Below are positions 1 through 9,196 of a stretch of DNA of 64,000 bases, piece after piece. The stretch spans positions 199,912,052 to 199,976,051 of the forward strand of contig CP136067.1 in assembly GCA_032622095.1 (NCBI GenBank), given 5' to 3'. The stretch's first letter is position 1. Every line of letters begins with the position of its first letter. This DNA comes from Siphonodentalium dalli. Lineage: Eukaryota > Mollusca > Scaphopoda > Gadilida > Siphonodentaliidae. The translations under genes and the position numbers were made by a program. The notes beneath the pieces are model-generated. The model was not told the origin of the DNA. It made no database searches and worked only from the letters and a program-made list of their open reading frames with translations.

Positions 1-333
1 CCACCGTGGCCGAAATGCAACTACACCGCGGCTCAACCGGCTAACTGCAGTTGGGCTGCGGTGTACTTGCCATTCGGCAATGGTGTAGTTGCCACTGTGT
101 ACGTTCATTAAACTGAAAAAAGACAATACAAATCAGAAATCTAACCATTGTGTACATGCTGTTCGACCGCGGTGTAGTTGCTATTCAGCCGTGGTGTACT
201 TGGCGTTCGGCTGCAGTGTACTTGCCATTCGGCCGTATTGTACTTACCGTTCAGCCGCGGTGCTCAACTGCAGTTACAAACTGAATGGCAAATACACCAT
301 GTTGTCAATGGACACTTGTTTTGTCCAGCGGGG
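1..333. mobile_element. Mariner-like MITE, copy 1 (left end outside window)
   Basis: This is the right part of a family whose complete copies are 376 bp long. It ends in the terminal inverted repeat ACTTGTTTTGTCCAGCGGGG followed by TA. Its interior is built of short GC-rich units around CCGCGGTGTACTTGCC, alternating with a conserved AT-rich stretch. Short ORFs here are shadows of the repeat. Tc1/mariner assignment rests on the TA target duplication seen in complete copies, not on a transposase. Confidence 0.8.
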
Positions 334-500
334 TAAGAAGAAATTCAAAAAATTGTTATAGAATGTAAGAAAAAATTCAAAAAATTGTTATAGAATGTAA
401 GAAAAAATTCAAAAAATTGTTAATGAATATAAGAAAAAATTCAAAAAATTGGTTGACTCGCATATATAAGAGAATGCATTGGCACAGGGTCTTTAATGTT
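334..500. mobile_element. Truncated right half of the ATGCATTGG palindromic MITE
   Basis: Four near-identical A-rich units of about 32 bp (containing AAGAAAAAATTCAAAAAATTG) lead into a half hairpin with CGCATATATAAGAGAATGC and GCATTGGCACAGGG. The same hairpin half ends the complete elements at 23663-24056 and 59068-59521. The left half is missing and is replaced by the end of the mariner-like MITE. Confidence 0.6.
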
Positions 501-583
501 GCGCCTGCGCAGCTCCCATCAAGAAATGACAGACGGGAAATTCCCTTGTCAAAAGAACACGAATCCAGGCTGTTTATTTTTCA

Positions 584-840
584 GAATAAGCCTGAGTTTA
601 ATGTGTCTGTCATTTGCAGAATAAAGTCCCCAGAGGGTGAATTTAGTGACGCTATCCCGTACAGAGGGCTAGCATCACCAAATTCACCTCTGGGGATCTC
701 ATTCTGCATGGCATCATCTGCTATGGGAGACATAGACTCAGATTTCCAAATGGTGATTATTGTGATGTGATCATGTACACCCATTGGGAACCTCGATTAA
801 TTATGCAATGTGTCAACTGCCAATTTGGGGTTATTAAGAA
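584..840. mobile_element. Partial MITE of the GAGGTCCCC hairpin family
   Basis: The stretch begins with GAGTTTAATGTGTCTGTC and carries the first hairpin of the family: an arm with CCCCAGAGGGTGAATTTAG and an inverted arm with CCAAATTCACCTCTGGGG. Part of the interior follows. The second terminal hairpin present in copies near 37.2, 42.3 and 49.0 kb is absent. Confidence 0.65.
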
Positions 841-1898
841 TACTGCACCTGATTGCATGCTTTTTATTTCATCTGTGAGATCAACAACAGTCTGATTAGC
901 TGCGGGACGGTGTGGTAAGAACATTGACCCAGATGACGCACTGGTGGTCACGCTGGTGTTCCGTGCTGGCGAGGTCGTATTCTGTGTAGGAAGTGGCTGT
1001 GACATCACCTGTCTCAGAGCCTGCAAGAAGATGGCATTTTCACCAGTATAAAATCATTTTCAATAAAGGTCCCAAAATCACACCAGACACGACCAGACCG
1101 CATGTTTATTACACATTTGTTCCTAAAAGTACAGTGTTTTTGCTGTTCAATATTTATAAATCTGTATGGAATGTAAATGACATTCGCCTCAACCATGAAA
1201 CCGGAACTATAAAATAAAAGCATCATCACACATGACAAAACAAGCCCTGTATGTGCCTAAATAAACCTTGTAAGCCTGTAATTTTTTAATGCACAGATTC
1301 TAGAATGGGTGACATGTAACAAACACAGAACGACACGTGTTTTAATGGGTTTGTTGATACGACACTTGTGCCATCACAGAAGAATAGAACTTGAGGCACA
1401 CCTCTCGTCCTATCCTTCCACACTAGCATGCACTAGTGTTGAAACGATTAATCGACTAGTTGAAGTCGACGCGATTATTAAATTAGTCGATCCCGAAACC
1501 TGCTAGTCGATTAGTCGGGGAAAAAGCACTACCTATGTGCTATCATGGCAGCAGTGCCATTGCACGGCCATATTATCACGTAATCTGTAACAGTTAACAC
1601 ATATTAACTTCTAAAAGCCTTATTGCATTGTTCCTTTAACAATGCCACTGCCATCAGTCATGCACGGGCATTGAACTCCATGACCTGAACTGAACCCAAT
1701 GTATGCAAGTGTAGGCACGGTTTCTTTTATGTTGATCATCAAAGACATGAAGTGTCGCTGCCGACTGAACACTGTCTAGTTCGATGTGACGCAATTGACC
1801 AGTGATAACTTCTCACTGTGGCACGTGTAATACTAGAGTAATGATGTAACAAAATGGCTTCAATGATATATGAAACATAATTCGTATAGATTCTAGTC
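841..1898. other. No gene seen; possible hAT-like palindromic remnant near 1430-1520
   Basis: No convincing exon is visible; short ORFs lack family resemblance. From about 1434 the sequence is rich in TCGACTAGT/ATTAGTCGA words and starts with TGTTGAAACGATTAATCGAC, which resembles ends of some hAT-type MITEs, but no second end or duplication was found. Confidence 0.3.
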
Positions 1899-2715
1899 TG
1901 ACATCCAATGCGGGCCATTTATTTCAATGTGGCGGTGTCTGACATCCAATGCGGGCCATTTAATTCAATGTGGCGGTGTCTGAGATCCAATGCGGGCCAT
2001 TTATTTCAATGTGGTGTAGGGCCCGACGAAGCTTCGAGATTCGATTCGATTTCGAATCTTACCTTCCGATTCGATTCGAAAGCGGTCGGGTGATTCGGGA
2101 TATTTCGAAATCGTTATATACAAGTTCTTTATCACTGGGAATAGACTGCATTATCTATAAAAATTATTCATATTATCCCCAATACTTAACACAAGTCTCC
2201 TTCCGCGACCATGTGTGACCACCATGGTCCAATGTGTAGTGAAGCGTACATGCGCAGAAGAGTTCCCGTTTGCAATGACTCGAATCAGACTCCATTAACT
2301 CCAAAGTTCCAAACTGCTTTCTTTCGCGAACTTCACGCATACTGGCAGTGGCACAAAATATGAAATGGTGTCGTGCCATTCTCATATATTAAACTGTTTT
2401 AAACTGTGATTAAATATTGTATTTATATATATCATGTCATAGAAATTAAGTTCAATGAACCTTCTTCGTAATCTGAGTTATCTCACTGACGTTATAAAAT
2501 CATCTGACATTTGATCCCAATTTTGCTCGTACCTTCCACCGATCGGTACCGCGAATCTACTAAAGTGTTTGAAAAAGATTCGATTCGATTTTGAATCATT
2601 ATCCTGATTCGATTCGAGATTCGATTCGATGTTGAAATTGCCGATTCGTCGGGCCCTAATGTGGTGGTGTCTGACATCCAATGCGGGCCATTTATTTCAA
2701 TGCGGCAGTATCTGA
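1899..2715. repeat. 41-bp tandem repeat split by a hAT insertion
   Basis: Units of 41 bp beginning GACATCCAATGCGGGCC and ending GTGGCGGTGTCT occur three times at 1899-2016 and resume at 2659-2715. A 642-bp transposon separates the two parts, and its insertion duplicated 8 bp of the third unit. Confidence 0.8.
2017..2658. mobile_element. Non-autonomous hAT-like transposon with 8-bp target duplication
   Basis: Terminal inverted repeats TAGGGCCCGACGAA and TTCGTCGGGCCCTA bound 642 bp. The flanks are perfect 8-bp direct copies of ATGTGGTG (2009-2016 and 2659-2666), the duplication length of hAT elements. Sub-terminal regions are rich in GATTCGATTCGA. No transposase ORF is present. Confidence 0.85.
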
Positions 2716-4139
2716 GACTCAAATCATAATTTTAATTTGGCCTAAATTTCAAATTTGTTAAATTGATATGCAGTCTATAAGGCTTTAAGATTTGTCATCT
2801 CTGCTAAAATGGTTTTCAGTTAAAGACATATTATGGACTTGTTCGGGTATGTGAAACTGATAAGTTAGCATTCAGGCGCTATGTCAACTGGAGGAATGTA
2901 ACATTTTAGTAAAATTGCAGAAACTTTCAAACAAATCGACCGTACCACTCCATAGAATTCATCATCTGAACTTAATATACATGTATTTACTTCTTGAATT
3001 GGGACGCAACTATTGGTGACAAACTAACGAAAACGATTTCACCTTCGAGAATCACTGCACTTAATTAATATACCGGTATAAGAATGATGATGTGTGTTGC
3101 CAATTTGGATAGAATATTTGTAAAAATAACTTCTTTGAGGAAGATTAATCTACATTTCTATTTGATTACACTACCGGAGTGTTTCACATCACTTTAACGT
3201 TAAAGGATCCAATCCGATTTGATGGGTCCCCTTATCATCAGATTCCAACAACATTTTTTGAAATGGCGATTCAGTTATCAGAATCGATTAATTGCCCAAA
3301 AATAATGCTAACCACAGTTAACTGTAGTATATAATTGCCCAATATGTGTTATATATCAACATTTTGTTCAAAGAAATTTAGCCGGATTGTCACTTTAAAT
3401 AGTTAGTTATTATCTTATATTTATTCCCTATCCAATGAATATAAAATGATCCATTATACAAATCCAGCATGTCATCTCCGTCTGAGGAATGGCTTTTGAT
3501 TCTTCAACAATTTGTTTTGATCGGTACTGTGAACAAAATACAAAAGAAACCAGGCATGCAGAACATGTCTATAGAACGTGCTCATCTCATGACGAACGGG
3601 ACACGAACCATAAATCCAAACTGGATTTGTTTCAATAAATTATACATACATACCTGTTACTGCTAGACAGTGTGACAATCACAATGTGTCTTTGAAGTCG
3701 GCTTTTAATATTGCTACTGTTTAAATAAAAGTTGTTGTATCCATTGTGTACTGTTACGCTTACATGCTTTTAGTTCATTAACTGAGATCTAAGAAAGACG
3801 ATCTGTTTTAATTTGGATTCTATACGAAGCTTGAATGTTCCTGCTTGTCTCAAGTGCAAGGAAATTGCTACTTTCCAATGATAAACAGCCAAATGTTCTC
3901 CCGACAGGGCACCTGGTATGTGCTTCCCAAATATGGCCACATTCTCCCAACCCCTAGCGGAAACCCTGCCTGTAGGGTGTGCTAATTGAAATTGTTGACG
4001 CATGCACGCAGATGTCAACTCATTGCAATGGCTCAAACTTGACTTTGTCAAGTTGAGATAAAAATGCTAATTTCAAGGGCTGGTTTTAACAAATACTGTG
4101 AAAGCTGCACTAAATAGTACTGTTTTATTTAAAACGAAC
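2716..4139. other. Intron or flank beyond TIF1-like exon 3; no exon recognised
   Basis: If the TIF1-like gene continues on the minus strand, this is intron sequence after the donor at 4139-4138. No PHD finger or bromodomain signature was found in reverse-strand reading. The minus-strand ORF at 3770-4051 shows no family features. Mostly AT-rich single-copy-looking sequence. Confidence 0.4.
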
Positions 4140-4829
4140 CTGTGTGATGTTTTGTGTTCTCGAAATTGCTGGCATGGCTGATAGGTTGCTTGAAGAATCA
4201 TTTCCCTGCAATCGCAAGAAGCTTTGGGCAGCTCCTTGGTTTCCTTGCATTCTTGGAACATTCTGATTTTGTGGAACCTGCCCCGCCCCATGGTTTCCTT
4301 GCATTCTTGGAACATTCTGATTCAGTGGAATGTTCCCAGCTCCTTGGTTACCCTGCATTCTTGGAACATTCTGCGGAACCTGCCCCGCCCCTTGGTTACC
4401 CTGCATTCTTGGAACATTCTGATTTAGCGGAATGTTCCCAGCTCCTTGGTTACCTTGCATTCTTGGAACATTCTGCGGAACCTGCCCCGCCCCTTGGTTT
4501 CCCTGCATTCTTGGAACATTCTGATTCATCGGAATGTTCCCAGCTCCTTGGTTACCCTGCATTCTTGGAACATTCTGTTGAATCTGCCCCACCCCTTGAT
4601 GTCCCTGCATTCTCGGAACATTCTGATTCTGGGGAATGTTCCCAGCTCCTTGGTTTCCCTGCATTTTAGGAACATTCTGCGTGGGTTCTCTTGCTGGAAC
4701 CTGTGGGAAATATGTCCCACTAGCTGTCGTTTTGAAAGGTGGAGCGGGCTCAACGTTGGCCATTCTTGCAGACATTCCCTTACTAACCCCACTCTGTGCA
4801 TAAAAGGCTAGCTGCTCTGTTGTTGGAAT
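4140..4829 (-). CDS. TRIM33-like: TIF1/TRIM-like gene, exon 3: glycine-glutamine-rich tandem repeats
   Basis: This 690-bp exon (230 codons) is bounded on the minus strand by an acceptor (CTATTTCAG then ATTCCAAC at 4829) and a donor (CACACAG then GTTCGT, exon end 4140). Both ends are phase 0, matching the phase-0 end of exon 2. It encodes a short unique part and then about ten copies of a repeat around NVPRMQGNQGAGNIP. Copies alternate between a NIP..NQ and a QVPQ linker, so the DNA repeats with a period near 102 bp. In TIF1 proteins the region between the coiled coil and the PHD-bromodomain is long, disordered and poorly conserved, so this position fits. The repeats themselves are not a domain I recognise and could be lineage-specific. 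Three phases of spurious ORFs on the plus strand are shadows of the repeat. Later exons are not in the window. Confidence 0.75.
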
Positions 4830-4853
4830 CTGAAATAGTAGCAACCATCTCAA

Positions 4854-5192
4854 TTAACCCTTTCTTTACTAAATGGATACTCCCATTCATTTATAAAAGT
4901 ATGGTCTATTATTCATTTGGAGGGATGTTCAGGTAATAAAAGCAGACGACAGAATGCAGAGGGATTTATATTCATTGACTCTAGCTCCTTGACCAGTCTA
5001 TTACTGGTACATGTTCACATATATGATTGTATTATAATGTACGTAGAAGTAATGGTAAAGGTTCTGCATTTAAACATACTATTGAATATAGTTATATATG
5101 TATATTTGTGGCGTATTAACTGATGAGAAAGACATCAATTACAATAAATATGTTTTAAATATGTGATGGACTTAATGGAGATCGTTAATCTA
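4854..5192. other. Intron 2 sequence without recognisable features
   Basis: AT-rich DNA between exon 3 and the mariner-like MITE. It contains no exon-like reading frame with good splice sites on either strand. Confidence 0.35.
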
Positions 5193-5568
5193 CCCTGCTG
5201 GACAAAACAAGTGTCCACTTAACCGCGGTGCGGTTAGCGTTGCCACCGCGGCCGAAATGCAACTACACTGCGGCTCCACCGGCTAACAACAGTTGGGCTG
5301 CGGTGTACTTGCCATTCGGCCATGGTGTAGTTGCCGCGGTGTACGTTCATTAAACTGAAAAAAGATGATACAAACCCGAAATCTAACCACGATGTACATG
5401 CCATTCGGCCGCGTTGTAGTTGCCTTTCGGCCATGGTGTACTTGCCGCTCGGCTGCAGTGTACTTGCCGTTCGGCCGCGGTGCTCAACTGCAGTTACAAA
5501 CTCTGACACCGCGACCGAACGGCAAATACACCGCGGTGCCAATGGACACTTGTTTTGTCCAGCGGGGG
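5193..5568. mobile_element. Mariner-like MITE, copy 2 (complete, 376 bp)
   Basis: Ends are CCCTGCTGGACAAAACAAGT and ACTTGTTTTGTCCAGCGGGG, flanked by TA on both sides (5191-5192 and 5569-5570). It lies in intron 2 of the TIF1-like gene. The interior is a series of CCGCGGTGTA-type units. The family is named mariner-like from the TA duplication only. Confidence 0.85.
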
Positions 5569-6429
5569 TACATGTATATTAACATTAATCAAGGTTAAAT
5601 ATTCAGATAATAAGTTCACTACAGTATATACATGGTCATTTGTTGAACATACTAGTATCTGAACATTTCAAGTGAACTACCCATCAATGAGTATTTAGTA
5701 TAGAAAAGATTAAAACCTAAAAAGTAGAGGTCTGTTTCACTACTCTCAGGATCCAATTAAACATACCCCTACCATTACGTTTATTATTTTTGTGAAAATA
5801 AGCACACCCCTATGGTGCTTATTTGGTGTTGAAGTTGGTGATGTTCACCCATTAGTCACATCAATTATGCAGTTTGAAGGTGGTAATGTCGCAGAGAAGG
5901 TGGTAATGTCACATAGGAGGTGGTAATGTCGCAGAAAATGTGGTAATGTCAGGAGGAGGTGGTAATGTTGCAGAGGAGGTGAAAATGTCACATACTAGTA
6001 GGAGGTACCGGTAGTAATGACACAGAGGAGGTCATAATGTCGCAGAGAAGGTGGTAATGTCACTAGCCTTAGGCCAAAATTAATAAATTTTTGTTTGTCC
6101 ACACCCCTACCCAAAATTTTTCAGGTGGGTAGGTACCGGTAGGTAGGGATTTTATTTTTTTTGCAAGGTGGAATGGCATACTAAGGGTCCCCTCCATGGT
6201 GCAGGCCGAGGGTATAAATATTAATAAATAGTCGGGATTAATTTGATAACAAATTAAAAATTTAATAGTTGGAAAAACACAACAAGAACAATAAATAATT
6301 ATGCTGTTCAGTCACAGTTGCTGGAGTTTCTGACTGAAAATGAGCTTCTCAGACAACATACCACTACTAAAAAAAAAAAACATTTCTCAATCTCAATAAA
6401 AGAGGACAAACAAATACCTTTTTAATTAT
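5569..6429. repeat. Intron 2 sequence with degenerate GGTGGTAATGTC minisatellite
   Basis: Between about 5875 and 6065 there are roughly ten imperfect short units of GAGGTGGTAATGTC with variable spacers. The last of them (AGAAGGTGGTAATGTCAC then TAGCCTTA) matches the donor-bearing units at 6430-6830, so the two arrays probably share an origin. The remainder is AT-rich with no exon. Confidence 0.6.
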
Positions 6430-6830
6430 GGCCTTACCTTATAGGTACCAGAAGCAGCAGTACCAGAGAAGGTGGTAATGTCACTAGCCTTACCTTATAG
6501 GTACCAGAGAAGGTGGTAATGTCACTAGCCTTACCTTATAGGTACCAGAGAAGGTGGTAATGTCACTAGCCTTACCATATAGGTACCAGAAGCAGCAGTA
6601 CCAGAGAAGGTGGTAATGTCACTAGCCTTACCTTATACCGGTAGGTACCAGAGAAGGTGGTAATGTCACTAGCCTTACCTTATAGGTACCAGAGAAGGTG
6701 GTAATGTCACTAGCCTTACCTTATAGGTACCAGAAGCAGCAGTACCAGAGAAGGTGGTAATGTCACTAGCCTTACCTTATAGGTACCAGAGAAGGTGGTA
6801 ATGTCACTAGCCTTACCTTATAGGTACCAG
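6430..6830 (-). repeat. Minisatellite that repeats the exon 2 splice donor about nine times
   Basis: Read on the minus strand, each unit of 41 or about 56 bp contains GGTACCTATAAG followed by GTAAGGCTAG, which is the end of TIF1-like exon 2 plus its 5' splice site. Donor-like motifs lie near 6811, 6770, 6714, 6673, 6626, 6570, 6529, 6488 and 6432; one is altered to ATGGTAAGG. The longer units also repeat the exon codons for GTAASG. The first motif met by the transcript (6816) is taken as the real donor. Confidence 0.85.
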
Positions 6831-7958
6831 AAGCAGCAGTACCAGCAGCAGAAGCATCTTTGAGTGCTTTGAGAACCTCGGAAGCAGTTGGCGGCATATG
6901 ATCAGGGTTCTGTACTGTAGCTACTGGCGGTGCAGATGCATCGCTTGCTGGTTGAGCTTGATTTGTCTGATTCAATACTGAAGAAACCCTCAAGCTTTTC
7001 ATTGGTGAACCGGTAGGGGAAGCGTTCGTTAAACCACCCTCTAGCTTAAAATCACCAAGAAATCTCTTGTTCTTTAGAATCTCATCTTCATTATGAATAT
7101 ATTGCAAATTTAAATTCCACTGAATGTTTGCATAATCTGAGACATTTGACTGAAATATTGATCTGAAATTTTTCGTAAGAACAGCTTTGGTCCTGACTAG
7201 AGCACAATCACTGCTATTTTTAGTAGCATAAGTGAAAAAATTGATGCTGTTCATAATCTCGTCGGCACCTTTTTGAATTTTCATTTTCTTAGAATCAACT
7301 TCCGATCTCAATCTGGAGCAGACGCGAATCAATCGCGATTCCTGTTCTTTGCCGTAGACTAACAGCTCCTGTATCACTTTACTAACAGTCGCTTTTATCT
7401 CTGTCTGAAGTTCCTTCTCTCGTTCATTAATTTTCCCAATCCAATCTTCGCAGTTATCTAGACCGCTTTCTACTGCGGATTTCTTACCATTCGCTCGCTC
7501 AATTAACGTTCTAAATATATCTCTCAAATTGCCACCCACTTCATGTAAATAGTTAAATTTGTGTTCCTTATGAAGAAATAACTGACATTCGCGGCACGTG
7601 ACTTCATGGCATGTTTCACAATATAACTTAAGTTGTTCATTCTTATGCTGCCGACAATATAACACACCTCTGTTTTTAACTCCACTCTCACTTTTTGAAT
7701 TGACTTCCGAAATTGGAGTAATTTTATGATCTTTAGTAATTTTCACCCTTTGGTGTGCTTGAAGACACTGATCACATAGCCATTCCGCACATTCTGAACA
7801 GAAGGACGTTGCCATCTGCGTCTCATCACATCCTGTACATTTCGCATTTGAGCCGACCGATGATGATTCATCGATGGCCTGCTCCATGATGACCATGTTT
7901 TCACATGAGTCCGCGTCAGACCAAGACCGAGCGCATGTTGAACACTTGATAATGGTGA
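6817..7958 (-). CDS. TRIM33-like: TIF1/TRIM-like gene, exon 2: RING C-half, two B-boxes and coiled coil
   Basis: This 1142-bp exon starts after TTTTATTTTCAG at 7958 and ends at the donor AAG/GTAAGG at 6817. Its first codons complete the RING finger (KCSTCARSW, like the second zinc pair of TRIM33). B-box 1 follows (KCTGC...FCSEC..LCDQC..AHQRV...DH), then B-box 2 (YCRQH...LYCETC..VTCRECQ...HKEHK). Next comes a coiled coil of about 110 residues and a segment ending in IQWNLN, matching the family motif FQWDLN. TIF1 proteins are chromatin-bound E3 ligases and transcriptional cofactors with RING, B-boxes, coiled coil, PHD and bromodomain. Codon phases 1 and 0 agree with the neighbouring exons. The ATG at 7896 is internal and not a true start, because the RING continues upstream of it. 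I cannot say which vertebrate paralogue is closest, since invertebrates usually have one TIF1 gene. Confidence 0.85.
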
Positions 7959-8059
7959 CTGAAAATAAAAGATAATGAGCGAATGAGATAAATCATAACT
8001 TTTCTGGAACTTGGGGTACATGTAGTCTTGGAGTTCAATTACATACTAGTACATGTATA

Positions 8060-8783
8060 CCCTGCAAGACAAAACAAGTGTCCACTTAACCGCGGTGTGG
8101 TAGCGTTGCCATCACGGCCGAAATGCAAGTACACCACGGCTCCACCGGCTAACTACAGTTGGGCCGTGGTGTACTTGCCATTCGGCCATGGTGTACCCCG
8201 CTGGACAAAACAAGTGTCCATTGGCACCGCGGTGTATTTGCCGTTCGGCCGCGGTGTCAGAGTTTGTAACTGCAGTTGAGCACCGCGGTCGAACGGCAAG
8301 TACACTGCGGCCGAACGGCAAGTTCACTGCGGCCGAACTGCAACTACCCTCGCGGCCGAATGACATGTACACCGTGGTTAAGATTTCTGGTTTGTATCAT
8401 CTTTTTTCAGTTTAATGAAAGTACACCGCAGCAACTACACCATGCCAAATGGCAAGTAAACCGCGGCCCAACTGTAGTTAGCCGGTGGAGCCGCGGTGTA
8501 GTTGCATTTCGGCCGCGGTGGCAACGCTAACTGCACCGCAGTTAAGTGGACACTTGTTTTGTCCAGCAGGGTAGTTGCCGCGGTGTACGTTCATTAAACT
8601 GAAAAAAGACGATACAAACCAGAAATCTAACTACTTGCCGTTCGGCCACAGTGTATTTGCCGATCGGCCACAGTGTACTTGCCGTTCGGCCGTGGTGCTC
8701 AACTGCAGTTACAAACTCTGACACAGCGGGCCGAACGGAAAATACACCACGGTGCCAATGGACACTTGTTTTGGCCAGCGGGG
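8060..8783. mobile_element. Mariner-like MITE, outer copy in intron 1, split by an inner copy
   Basis: The outer element begins CCCTGCAAGACAAAACAAGT after TA (8058-8059) and ends GACACTTGTTTTGGCCAGCG plus GGG before TA (8784-8785). Removing the inner copy and one TA leaves about 346 bp. It sits in intron 1 of the TIF1-like gene and has more mismatches than the inner copy, as expected for the older insertion. Confidence 0.85.
8196..8571. mobile_element. Mariner-like MITE, inner copy nested in inverted orientation
   Basis: A complete 376-bp copy, the same length as the one at 5193-5568, inserted at the TA of GGTGTAGTTGCC in the outer copy. TA stands at 8194-8195 and again at 8572-8573. The uninterrupted site can be read in copy 2 around 5325-5340. 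Confidence 0.9.
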
Positions 8784-9196
8784 TATACAGAATAGGGTGC
8801 ATAATTCTGCCAAGATAAAAAAGTGGCAATTGCGTGTACTTGTAAGCAATCTGAGCTACCGGTACCATATGTCAAGAGGTGGAAAGTTTAGACAGACTTA
8901 CAGACGTCGGTAATATCGTGACATCTTTCTTTGATGTATTTGGCTTTGAAAATGTACCACGATAGGGGGTTCATTGAGTGTACCCTGTACTGTATATGGG
9001 AACAAATGCCCAACATACATGTACACAAACATCGGAATCAGACATCGATCAGCCGGTTGTGCCTCCAGATATATAAATCGTAAATCGGTCTGAGAGGCCT
9101 TTTTATTATCGGAACATCACTAACGGTACATGTACAATACAAAGGCGTTAACATTAACCACACAAGAGAATGCATAAATAAATTATTGACCAGTAC
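8784..9196. other. Intron 1 sequence, no further feature
   Basis: Sequence between the nested MITE and the donor of exon 1. No reading frame or repeat of note was seen. Confidence 0.4.

Noticed and set aside
3770-4051. Minus-strand 93-codon ORF as the next TIF1-like exon
   Set aside because: It has no PHD or bromodomain residues and no acceptor with matching phase at its start.
4154-4811. Plus-strand ORFs with FLAFLEHSD and SLHSWNIL repeats
   Set aside because: They are shadows of the tandem repeats in exon 3, whose minus frame has splice sites in matching phase.
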